NCBI GenBank assembly: GCA_036381275.1
Contig: DASVDC010000138.1
Coordinates: forward strand, 13,390 to 77,389
Source of the DNA: UBA7803 sp036381275
GTDB lineage: Bacteria > Pseudomonadota > Gammaproteobacteria > Pseudomonadales > Azotimanducaceae
Length of the DNA: 64,000 bases
Direction: 5' to 3'
Shown: one piece after another, positions 15,725 to 23,277 of the stretch
How positions within the stretch are numbered: the first letter of the stretch is position 1
How the letters are laid out: each line of letters opens with the position of its first letter
Program-made: the position numbers and the translations under genes
Notes under the pieces: model-generated
What the model saw: only the letters and a program-made list of their open reading frames with translations
Database searches by the model: none
What the model was told of the DNA's origin: nothing

Positions 15725-16830
15725 GGCGGCGCGGCCCCCGCACGCCGCCCGGCCGTCCCGGCGGCGCGGCGCGGATCGAACGCGTCGCGCACCGCCTCGC
15801 CGACGAAGATCAGGAGCGTCAGCATCACCGCCAGCGTCAGGAACGCCGACAGCCCGAGCCAGGGCGCCTGCAGATTCGCCTGGCCCTGGCGCAGCAGCTC
15901 GCCGAGCGACGGCGATCCCGCCGGCAGGCCGAAGCCGAGAAAGTCGAGCGCGGTGAGCGTCGTGATGGCCCCGTTCAGCAGAAACGGCAGGTAAGTGAGC
16001 GCCGCGACCATCGCGTTCGGCAGCACGTGACGGCGCATGATGGTCCGGTTCGGCACGCCGAGCGCCCGCGCCGCCCGCACGAAGTCGAAGCTGCGCGCCC
16101 GCAGGAACTCGGCCCGCACGACGCCCACCAGCGGCATCCAGCCGAACAGCACCAGGAGCCCCAGCAGCCAGCCGAAGCCGGGCTCGACGATGCTCGCGAG
16201 AATGATCAGCAGGAACAGGATCGGCAGCCCCTGCCAGACCTCCACCAGCCGTTGCCCGATCAGGTCGACGCGGCCGCCGAAGTAGCCCTGCACGGCGCCG
16301 ACCGCGATGCCGATCACCGCGCTCGCGGCGGTGAGCAGAATGCCGAACACCACCGACAGGCGGAATCCGTAGATCAGCTTCGCCAGCGTGTCCTTCGCGA
16401 CCTCGTCGGTGCCGAGCCAGTGCCGTGCGGACGGCGGCGCCGGCGCAGCCTCGTCCAGCCGGTAGTCGATCGTCGCGTAGTCGAACGGGATCGGCGGCCA
16501 CAGCGCCCAGCTTCCCGCGATCAGCTCCTGAACGTACGGGTCGTGGAAGTCGGCGGCGATCGGCAGCTCACCGCCGAGCTCCGCCTCGGTGTAGTCGATC
16601 AGCACCGGAACGCGCCAGACGCCGTCCTGCACCAGCAGGATCGGCCGGTCGTTCGCGATCAGCTCGGCGAACAGCGTCAGCGTGAACAGCGCGGTGAAGA
16701 TCCACAGCGAGTACCAGCCGCGCCGGTTCGCGCGCAGCGCCGCCCAGCGGCGCCGTGCCAGCGGGGAGAGGCGCCATCCCGACAGCGGTGCCGGCACCGC
16801 GGGAACGTCGGGAGCGGGCACCGTGCTCAT
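15721..16830 (-). CDS. yejE: Peptide ABC transporter permease
   Basis: A 369-residue membrane permease of the DppC/OppC type. After one N-terminal helix comes a periplasmic segment with the YejE-specific FDYATIDYRLDEAAPAPP region, the motif HWLGTDEVAKDTLAKLIYGFRLS, then about five membrane helices. The coupling-loop motif is near RAARALGVPNRTIMRRHVLPNA. The ATG at 16830 overlaps the yejB stop as ATGA. It forms the channel with YejB and is energised by YejF. Confidence 0.9.
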   Translation of the reverse strand: MSTVPAPDVPAVPAPLSGWRLSPLARRRWAALRANRRGWYSLWIFTALFTLTLFAELIANDRPILLVQDGVWRVPVLIDYTEAELGGELPIAADFHDPYVQELIAGSWALWPPIPFDYATIDYRLDEAAPAPPSARHWLGTDEVAKDTLAKLIYGFRLSVVFGILLTAASAVIGIAVGAVQGYFGGRVDLIGQRLVEVWQGLPILFLLIILASIVEPGFGWLLGLLVLFGWMPLVGVVRAEFLRARSFDFVRAARALGVPNRTIMRRHVLPNAMVAALTYLPFLLNGAITTLTALDFLGFGLPAGSPSLGELLRQGQANLQAPWLGLSAFLTLAVMLTLLIFVGEAVRDAFDPRRAAGTAGRRAGAAPP

Positions 16831-17900
16831 CAGACCTCCCGCGACTCGAAGTCGATGCGCGGGTCGACGACCACGTACATCAGGTCGCCGATCAGGTTCA
16901 GCACCAGCCCGATGAACGTGAAGCAGTACAGCGTGCCGAACAGGATCGGGTAGTCGCGCTTCAGCACGGCGTCGTAGCCGAGCAGGCCCATGCCGTCGAG
17001 CGAGAAGATCACCTCGATCAGCAGCGAGCCGGTGAACAGGATGCCGACGAACGCGGCCGGAAAGCCGGCGATCACGATCAGCATCGCGTTGCGGAACACG
17101 TGCCCGTACAGCACCCGCCGCTCGGTGATGCCCTTCGAGCGCGCGGTGAGCACGTACTGCTTGCCGAGCTCCTCGAGGAACGAGTTCTTGGTGAGCATCG
17201 TCAGCGTCGCGAAACCGCCGATGGTCAGCGCGGTCACCGGCAACGCCATGTGCCACAGGTAGTCGATGACCTTGTCGATCGGGCCGAGCTCGGCGAAGTG
17301 CTCCGAGACCAGCCCGCGCAGCGGGAACACGTTCCAGAACGTGCCGCCCGCGAACAGCACGATCAGCAGGATCGCGAACAGGAATCCCGGGATCGCATAG
17401 CCGGTGAAGATCACCACCGAGGTCCAGACGTCGAAGCGCTCGCCGTCGCGCACCGCCTTCGCGACGCCGAGCGGAATCGAGATCAGGTAGATCAAGAGCA
17501 GCGACCACAGCCCGAGCGAGATCGACACGGGCATGCGTTCGACCACCAGGTCCACCACCGGACGGTCCTGGAAGTAGCTCTCGCCGAAGTCGAAGCGCAG
17601 GTAGTTCCACATCATCAGTGCGAAGCGCTCGTGCAGCGGCTTGTCGAAACCGAAATGACGCTCGAGCTCCTCGATGATCTTCGGATCGATTCCGGCGGCC
17701 CCCGGATAACCCGCTTCCGCGCCGCCAATGGCGTCACCGGTGACGGCGGCGGTGGTGGACACGGCCGGCCCGGTGAGCTGCGCGACCACTTGCTCCACCG
17801 GACCGCCCGGCGCGAGCTGCACGATCAGGAAATTCAGCACCATGATCCCGAACAGCGTCGGAACGATCAGCAGCAGCCGGCGCAGGACGTAGCGGCCCAT
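16830..17900 (-). CDS. yejB: Peptide ABC transporter permease
   Basis: A 356-residue permease of the DppB/OppB type: GRYVLRRLLLIVPTLFGIMVLNF at the N-terminus, the typical long periplasmic segment with AGIDPKIIEELERHFGFDKP, and an EAA-like loop ELGKQYVLTARSKGITERRVLYGHVFRNA. The ATG at 17900 overlaps the yejA stop as ATGA. Together with YejE it makes the membrane pore for a broad-specificity oligopeptide importer. Confidence 0.9.
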   Translation of the reverse strand: MGRYVLRRLLLIVPTLFGIMVLNFLIVQLAPGGPVEQVVAQLTGPAVSTTAAVTGDAIGGAEAGYPGAAGIDPKIIEELERHFGFDKPLHERFALMMWNYLRFDFGESYFQDRPVVDLVVERMPVSISLGLWSLLLIYLISIPLGVAKAVRDGERFDVWTSVVIFTGYAIPGFLFAILLIVLFAGGTFWNVFPLRGLVSEHFAELGPIDKVIDYLWHMALPVTALTIGGFATLTMLTKNSFLEELGKQYVLTARSKGITERRVLYGHVFRNAMLIVIAGFPAAFVGILFTGSLLIEVIFSLDGMGLLGYDAVLKRDYPILFGTLYCFTFIGLVLNLIGDLMYVVVDPRIDFESREV

Positions 17901-19771
17901 CAGTCCTGCTCCAGGCTCGCGAGAGTCTCGTCCACCCGCGCCGAGCGCTCCGGCTCGAACCACCAGGCGTCGTGGTAGACGAAGCGCTGCAGCGGCGGGT
18001 GCTCGGGGATGCCGAACCGGTCCCACCAGACCAGCCGATAGCCGGGCTGCCCCATGCTGGGCACGAAGTGGAAGCCCCAGAGCAGCACCCGGTCGAGCGC
18101 CCGCGTGGCAGCGAGAAATTCGTCGTAGCTCGACGCTTCGATCACCCGGTCGATCAGGTAGTCGACGGCCGGATCGCGAAGGCTCGCCCAGTTCTGCGAG
18201 AAGTCGACGTCGGCGCTCGCGCTCGAGAAGTAGTTGCGCAGGGTGATCGACGGAATGTTCTGCATCGGCAGCGCGGTCATGCCGGCGTCGAAGTTGCGCG
18301 TGCGCATCCGGTAGTACCAGTTCGAGACCTCGAGCCGGCGCGCGCGGGCATCGATGCCGATCCTGCGCAGCACGTCCATGTACGGCATCAGCCCGCGCAC
18401 CAGCGCATCCGATACCACGACGAACTCGATCCGGAACGGCTCGCCGGTGCGCGCATTCACCAGCACGCCGTCCCGCAGCACCCAGCCCGCTTCGGCGAAC
18501 AGCGCGAGCGCACGGCGCAGGTTCTCGCGCGCTGGACCGTAATCACCCGACGGCGGCGGGCGAAACGGCTCGGTGAACACCCGCTGCGGCACCAGCTCGC
18601 GGATCGGCTCGAGCAGCGCCAGCTCCGCGGCGCCCGGCAGGCCGCGCTGCGACATCTCGCTGTCGTGGAAGAAGCTCGCCGCGTAGTCGTAGTAGTCGAA
18701 CAGCAGCACGCGGTTGATCCACTCGAAGTCGTAGAGCAGCCACAGCGCCTCGCGCACCCGCGGATCGCGGAAGCGCTCCTGGCGCTGGTTCCAGAACACC
18801 GGGAACCACATGCCGAGGGGCTTCGAGATCTCGACGAGCTCGCGCCGCAGGAGACCCGCCTCCACCGCGGGCACGCCGCGGTACGCGGTGGACCAGGCTT
18901 TCGCCTCGCTTTCGGGCCTCACGTCCACCACGCCGGCGGTCATCGCTTCGCGGGAGACGTCGCTGTCTCGAAAGTAGTCGTAGCGGATCCGGTCGAAGTT
19001 GTAGCGCCCGCGGTTCACCGGCAGGTCGGCGCCCCAGTAGTCGTCGACCCGCTCGTAGACGATGAAGCGGCCGATCTGGAAGTCGACGATCCGGTACGGC
19101 CCGCTCCCGAGCGGCGGCTGCACCGTGGTGGCGGACGGATCGCGCTCGCGCCAGTAGTGCGCCGGCAGCACCGGCAGCTTGCCGATGTACAGCGGCAGGT
19201 TCGGATTGCGGACCGCGCCGGCGCGCACCCGGTAGCGCACCTCGCGCGGGCCGATCCGCTCGATCGCCTCGACGTCGGCGAGTGACGTGCGGATCGTCGC
19301 GGACCCGTGGGTCTTGAACGTCTCGAAGCTGAAGATCAGGTCGTCGACGGTGATCGGCTCGCCGTCGTGCCAGTAGGCGCCGCCGCGCAGCTCGAACGCG
19401 ATCCACGAGTAGTCGTCCGCGACGGCGACCCCTCGTGCGAGCCGGCCGTAGTGCGCGGTCGCCTCGTCGGGCGCCTCCTCGAGCAGCGTGTCGTAGATCA
19501 GGTTGAGGTTGGCCCGGTCGTTGATCGGATCGATGATCGGCGGCCGGCCCCAGTGGATGAAATGGTTGAAGCTGTCGTAGGTGCCCTGGTTGGTGAGCCG
19601 CAGCCTGCCGCCCTTCGGCGCGTTCGGGTTCACCCAGCGGAAGTGATGGAAACCCTCCTCGTACCGGAGCGGCGCCAGGTACGAGAGGCCGTGCCGGTAC
19701 GTCTCGGCGGCCGCTACCTGTACGGCACCGAGCAGGCAGATCGCGGACAGCGCAACGGCCTTTCCTCCCAT
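17900..19771 (-). CDS. yejA: Periplasmic peptide-binding protein (SBP family 5)
   Basis: A 623-residue solute-binding protein for the YejBEF permease. A Sec signal (GGKAVALSAICLLGAVQVAAA) precedes the mature protein starting about ETYRHGLSYLA. Typical family-5 segments such as VNPNAPKGGRLRL, YWHDGEPITVDDLIFSFE and FDRIRYDYFRDSDV are present. I start at the ATG at 19771, which gives a proper signal peptide; the longer frame adds a charged leader. It heads the yej operon, which runs with overlapping genes to yejF; a lone REP-like hairpin lies upstream at 19800. Confidence 0.88.
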   Translation of the reverse strand: MGGKAVALSAICLLGAVQVAAAETYRHGLSYLAPLRYEEGFHHFRWVNPNAPKGGRLRLTNQGTYDSFNHFIHWGRPPIIDPINDRANLNLIYDTLLEEAPDEATAHYGRLARGVAVADDYSWIAFELRGGAYWHDGEPITVDDLIFSFETFKTHGSATIRTSLADVEAIERIGPREVRYRVRAGAVRNPNLPLYIGKLPVLPAHYWRERDPSATTVQPPLGSGPYRIVDFQIGRFIVYERVDDYWGADLPVNRGRYNFDRIRYDYFRDSDVSREAMTAGVVDVRPESEAKAWSTAYRGVPAVEAGLLRRELVEISKPLGMWFPVFWNQRQERFRDPRVREALWLLYDFEWINRVLLFDYYDYAASFFHDSEMSQRGLPGAAELALLEPIRELVPQRVFTEPFRPPPSGDYGPARENLRRALALFAEAGWVLRDGVLVNARTGEPFRIEFVVVSDALVRGLMPYMDVLRRIGIDARARRLEVSNWYYRMRTRNFDAGMTALPMQNIPSITLRNYFSSASADVDFSQNWASLRDPAVDYLIDRVIEASSYDEFLAATRALDRVLLWGFHFVPSMGQPGYRLVWWDRFGIPEHPPLQRFVYHDAWWFEPERSARVDETLASLEQD

Positions 19772-19797
19772 GCCCCGAGGGTAACCGAATCGGTTCT

Positions 19798-19827
19798 GCT
19801 GTGGGAGCGAATCGGCGATTCGCCGAC
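19798..19827. repeat. REP-like hairpin, variant stem
   Basis: TGTGGGAG is followed by the stem GCGAATCG-G-CGATTCGC in place of the usual GC-only stem. It is a divergent single REP upstream of yejA. Confidence 0.55.
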
Positions 19828-19964
19828 GCCGACGGCCGTCATGGCCCGAGCCCTCCCGACTATCGCCGCCGCCGATCATGCGGATCGACATTTTTCATTG
19901 GAGGACCCCGTCGGTCCCCCGCAAGATGAATCCGTACACGACGTACGAAAAACGAGCATCGATC

Positions 19965-20309
19965 ATGGCAGGTGAAATCTTTCCGCACGCCACGGCGGCT
20001 CACGCGAGCGAACGGCGGAAGCTCGCCCCGGGCATCGAGGAAGCGTTCAGGGCCTTCAGCGACCGCGTGTTCGCCGACGGGGCGCTGCCGACCAGGACCA
20101 AGCAGCTCATCGCGGTCGCCGTCGCCCACGTGACCCAGTGTCCGTACTGCATCCGCGGCCACACCAAAGCCGCGCTGCGGCACGGTGCGACGCCCGAGGA
20201 ACTGATGGAAGCGATCTGGGTGGCCGCGGAGATGCGCGCCGGCGGCGCCTACGCGCACTCGACCCTCGCGCTCGACGTGATCGCAGAGGCGAAGAATCGC
20301 TCCGGCTGA
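19965..20309 (+). CDS. AhpD-like carboxymuconolactone decarboxylase family protein
   Basis: A 114-residue alkylhydroperoxidase-D-like protein with the redox pair CPYC followed by IRGHTKAAL, the relay His being three residues on. Proteins with this motif reduce peroxides or adaptor disulfides; no activity can be assigned. I use the ATG before AGEIFPHATAAH since homologues start at that point; two more in-frame ATGs (19878, 19926) would add up to 29 poorly conserved residues, and the only clear GGAGG (19901) lies before the 19926 ATG. Followed after three bases by a histidine kinase, so co-transcription is likely. Confidence 0.75.
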   Translation: MAGEIFPHATAAHASERRKLAPGIEEAFRAFSDRVFADGALPTRTKQLIAVAVAHVTQCPYCIRGHTKAALRHGATPEELMEAIWVAAEMRAGGAYAHSTLALDVIAEAKNRSG

Positions 20310-20312
20310 GGC

Positions 20313-21500
20313 ATGACTGCCCGGCGGCTGGCGGCGCTGGCGTCGATCCTGCTCGCGGCCATCGAGATCGTCAGCGATTGGAACACGGGAATCGAGCTGA
20401 ACGTCTCGATCCTCTACGGCATTCCGGTTGTGCTCGCCGGGGCCGCGCGCAGCCGGCGACTGCTGTGGGGCGTGACCGCGGTGCTCGTCACGGCCACGCT
20501 GACGGCCTACGCGACTCAGGTGCCGGAGGCCGCCTTCCCCTCGGCGGAGCCGTACCTGGTCGACCGGATCATGTCCGTTTCGGCGCTGCTGCTGACCGCC
20601 TTGCTGCTCCACGCGCTGATGGCCACCGTGGATGCGCTGCACGCGGAGCAGCAATCGCTGCAGCGTCAGAATCGCGAGCTCGACCTGGCCTACCGCGAGC
20701 TGTCCCGCTACCAGAACGAGATCACCTGCCAGAATCGGGAACTGGAACGTCGCCGTCAGGAAGCCGAAGCGCCGAGCGGGAGCACGTCACACGACCTGTA
20801 CTCGCCGATCAACGCCATCAGCCTGATGGCCGAGGTCATCCGCCGTACCGCTGAAAACCCGGCGCTCGCGTCACAGATTCCGGGGCTCGCCAGCCGTCTG
20901 AAGACGAACGCGCTGTCTCTGGCGGATCTGGTCGCCGACGTCGTCGATATCTCCGCGCTGGACTCCGGCAGGACGTCGCTCCACGAAACCGAATTCTGGC
21001 TCGATGCGCTGCTGCGGGAGCAATGGTCGCGCTTCCTGCCGCTCGCGCTCGCGAAGAACCTGCGTCTCGAGCTGGAGCCTCCCGATCCGGTGCCGTGTCT
21101 CAGAACCGATCGCACCAAACTCGCGCGCATCCTCGGCAACCTGCTCGCCAACGCGATCAAGTACACCGACACGGGGGCGATCACCCTCTGCGGCGGCGTC
21201 GCGCCGGATGGCGCTCTGTTCATCTGTGTCGAGGACACCGGAGCGGGCATCGCGCCCGAGGACCTGAAACGGATCTTCGATGAGTTCGCCCCAAGCTGCG
21301 CCGGTACCGACGGCCGGCAGGGATGGGGCCTCGGTCTCGCAATCTGCAAACGGCTCGCGGAGATCATCGGCGGCGCCATCGACGTCGAGAGCCGGCCTCG
21401 GTCCGGCAGTGCGTTCACCGTCAAGCTGCCGGCCGACGTCGTGGTGGACTACGCGGCGGGGCCGGATCACGCTTCGCCGCTGACGGCCGCGGAGGGGTAG
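20313..21500 (+). CDS. Orphan sensor histidine kinase
   Basis: A 395-residue membrane histidine kinase. Three to four N-terminal membrane segments (residues about 5-105) are followed by a coiled coil (about 108-152, rich in Q, E, R), then a HisKA domain with the phospho-acceptor His160 in SHDLYSPINAIS, and a HATPase domain with N box LLANAIKYTDTG, G1 EDTGAGIAPED and G2 GWGLGLAICKRLA. The H box differs from the usual SHELRTPL. No response regulator is adjacent, so its partner is unknown. It follows the AhpD-like gene by three bases, suggesting a shared redox or metabolite context. Confidence 0.82.
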   Translation: MTARRLAALASILLAAIEIVSDWNTGIELNVSILYGIPVVLAGAARSRRLLWGVTAVLVTATLTAYATQVPEAAFPSAEPYLVDRIMSVSALLLTALLLHALMATVDALHAEQQSLQRQNRELDLAYRELSRYQNEITCQNRELERRRQEAEAPSGSTSHDLYSPINAISLMAEVIRRTAENPALASQIPGLASRLKTNALSLADLVADVVDISALDSGRTSLHETEFWLDALLREQWSRFLPLALAKNLRLELEPPDPVPCLRTDRTKLARILGNLLANAIKYTDTGAITLCGGVAPDGALFICVEDTGAGIAPEDLKRIFDEFAPSCAGTDGRQGWGLGLAICKRLAEIIGGAIDVESRPRSGSAFTVKLPADVVVDYAAGPDHASPLTAAEG

Positions 21501-21507
21501 GTCGATC

Positions 21508-22008
21508 TCAACCGCCAACGGGCGGGTCGGCGGCGGCCCATTGCAGCAGCGTGAAAGGCGGCTCGGACTCGCGATGATGCTCGAACACGCCCCGCACCGG
21601 AGCGCCGATCCGCACCGGCTGCTCCGGGTCGCCGAGCAGGTTGCCGATCAGCCGCACGCGGTCCGCGGCCGGGATCTCCACGAGCACGATCAGGTACGGG
21701 CCGTGCTCCTGCAGCGCCCGATGTACCGGGTGCCAGACCCGCTCGTAGCTGTAGATGCGCCCTTCCGGCGCCACCTCTTCGAAGGCGACGTCGAAGCTGT
21801 GGCAGCGGTGGCAGAGCCACTCCGGGCCCCACTGCCAGCCGCCGCACGCGCGGCAGCGCTGCAGCAGCAGCCGCTCTTCCCGAAGCCCCTGCCAGAACGG
21901 CGCATCGAGGCCGTCCCGCGCCGGCCGCGGCGCCGGCAAGCCGGGCGGCAGGTACGCGCCATCGCCGCCGCCGTAGGAGCGGTCTCCAGACCGCGATCCG
22001 CCGCTCAC
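21508..22008 (-). CDS. DUF35 OB-fold/zinc-ribbon acyl-CoA-associated protein
   Basis: A 166-residue protein with a rubredoxin-like zinc ribbon (CRACG and CHRC, about residues 55-72) and a DUF35 OB fold ending in VFEHHRESEPPFTLLQW. Such proteins bind and orient thiolase-like enzymes or CoA substrates. The GTG at 22008 overlaps the stop of the thiolase gene as GTGA, so the two are coupled and presumably form one complex. The first codons after the start read through a REP-like element (21974-22000), so the N-terminus GSRSGDRS is REP-encoded and poorly conserved; a later non-ATG start cannot be excluded. Confidence 0.78.
   Translation of the reverse strand: MSGGSRSGDRSYGGGDGAYLPPGLPAPRPARDGLDAPFWQGLREERLLLQRCRACGGWQWGPEWLCHRCHSFDVAFEEVAPEGRIYSYERVWHPVHRALQEHGPYLIVLVEIPAADRVRLIGNLLGDPEQPVRIGAPVRGVFEHHRESEPPFTLLQWAAADPPVGG
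21974..22000. repeat. REP variant inside the DUF35 coding sequence
   Basis: A single arm of the GGTCTCCAGACC sub-type (GGAG, then CGGTC-TCCA-GACCG and CGA), which recurs at 33928 and about 46553. It lies in frame at the 5' end of the DUF35 gene. Confidence 0.75.
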
Positions 22009-23192
22009 AGCGTGGCCTCCGACCCGAACACGCACGCGCTCACCGGCGTCACCATCGGCCCCGCGATCATCAGCGACACGTCCGCGGCGACCGGATTGGG
22101 CGAAGTGCCGCGGATCTGCCGGATCGCCTCGATCACCAGCCCGAGCCCGTGCATGTAGCACTCTGCGAGATTGCCGCCGCTGGTGTTGAGCGGCAGCCGC
22201 CCGTCCGGCGCGAGCAGATTCTCGACGGTGAAGAATTCGTTCGCTTCCGCCGGCCGGCAGAAGCCGTGCTCCACCAGCGCCATCAGCACGCCGCCGGTGA
22301 AGTTCTCGTAGGCCTGCACCACGTCGACGTCGGCGGGTCCGATCCGCGCCATCGCATAGAGGCGCTCCGCGACCGGGCCGAAGTGCGCCGAGCCGTAGTC
22401 AGGCGTGTTGTGCACCGGCGCGGCCGCGCGATACGGGCCGCCGCTCGCCGCGCCGAGCAGGTAACACGGCTTGTGCGGCAGATCCTTCGCGCGCTCGGCG
22501 GCGACCAGGATCACCGCCGCCGCGCCGTCGTTCTCCTGGCAGCAGTCGTAGAGGCGGAACGGCTCGACGATCCAGCGCGACGCGTCGTACTGCTCGGCGG
22601 TGAGCGGCCGGCCGTGCATGATCGCCGCGGGATTGTTCTGCGCGTGGTGGTACGACGCCATCGCGATGGCGCGCAGCGCCGAGCGTTCGACGCCGTGCTC
22701 GTGCATGAAACGCATCGCCTTCGCGGCGAACATCTGCGCGGCCGACATCATTCCGTACGGCACCGTATGCGCCGGTTCGCCCGCGACCGCCGGTACTTCC
22801 GCGCCGCGGCCGAAACGCCCGAACTGCCCCTGCGCGAGCCCGCGGTACGCGACCACGCAATCGGCGAGGCCGACGGCGATCGCGGCGGCCGCGTTCTGGA
22901 TCGCGGCGGCCGTGCCGCCTCCGCCGCCGCCCCAGACCCTGTTCGAGTAGCGCAGCTCCCGGCAGCCGAGCGCCGCCGCGAGGCGCGGGCCGTCGTTGCG
23001 GTCGTTGCTGTACGAAGAGAAGCCGTCGATCGTGCGCGGGTCGATCCCGGCGTCGGCGCAGGCGTTCAGGATCGCGTCGAGCGTCAGGCGCGCCTCCGGG
23101 TGCGGCGACTGGCCGTGCCGGTAATAGGGGGTCTGGCCGATCCCGGCGATCGCGACCCGGCCGCGCAGCGTCCGCTCCGTCATGCCGGCCAT
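22005..23192 (-). CDS. Thiolase-superfamily protein lacking the nucleophilic Cys (Ltp2-like)
   Basis: A 395-residue protein of the SCP-x/lipid-transfer thiolase branch: GRVAIAGIGQTPYYRHG at the N-terminus, the central DVDVVQAYENFTGGVL and the C-terminal LNTSGGNLAECYMHGLG. Where degradative thiolases have the active Cys in a CxSG loop, this protein has VWGGGGGGTAAA (about 87-96), so it cannot form the acyl-Cys intermediate. Coupling to a DUF35 gene is the layout of retro-aldolases that cleave sterol side-chain CoA thioesters (Ltp2 with ChsH2); that role is inferred. The ATG at 23192 has AGGGG nine bases upstream; an ATG at 23183 is also possible. Confidence 0.75.
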   Translation of the reverse strand: MAGMTERTLRGRVAIAGIGQTPYYRHGQSPHPEARLTLDAILNACADAGIDPRTIDGFSSYSNDRNDGPRLAAALGCRELRYSNRVWGGGGGGTAAAIQNAAAAIAVGLADCVVAYRGLAQGQFGRFGRGAEVPAVAGEPAHTVPYGMMSAAQMFAAKAMRFMHEHGVERSALRAIAMASYHHAQNNPAAIMHGRPLTAEQYDASRWIVEPFRLYDCCQENDGAAAVILVAAERAKDLPHKPCYLLGAASGGPYRAAAPVHNTPDYGSAHFGPVAERLYAMARIGPADVDVVQAYENFTGGVLMALVEHGFCRPAEANEFFTVENLLAPDGRLPLNTSGGNLAECYMHGLGLVIEAIRQIRGTSPNPVAADVSLMIAGPMVTPVSACVFGSEATL

Positions 23193-23220
23193 TCTGCAAA
23201 CCCCTGCAGGCATTCTGCAA
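23190..23220. promoter_or_regulatory. Direct repeats between the thiolase and LuxR-type genes
   Basis: Two perfect CATTCTGCAA repeats spaced 21 bp start to start, about two helical turns, flank a CCTGCAGG palindrome. They sit between the divergent thiolase and TPR-LuxR genes, so they may bind the LuxR-type protein. The first repeat overlaps the thiolase start codon. Confidence 0.5.
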
Positions 23221-23277
23221 GCGAGCTACCATGCGGCGCACTCCGGCGTGACCGCCAGCGTATGGGACGGCACGACG

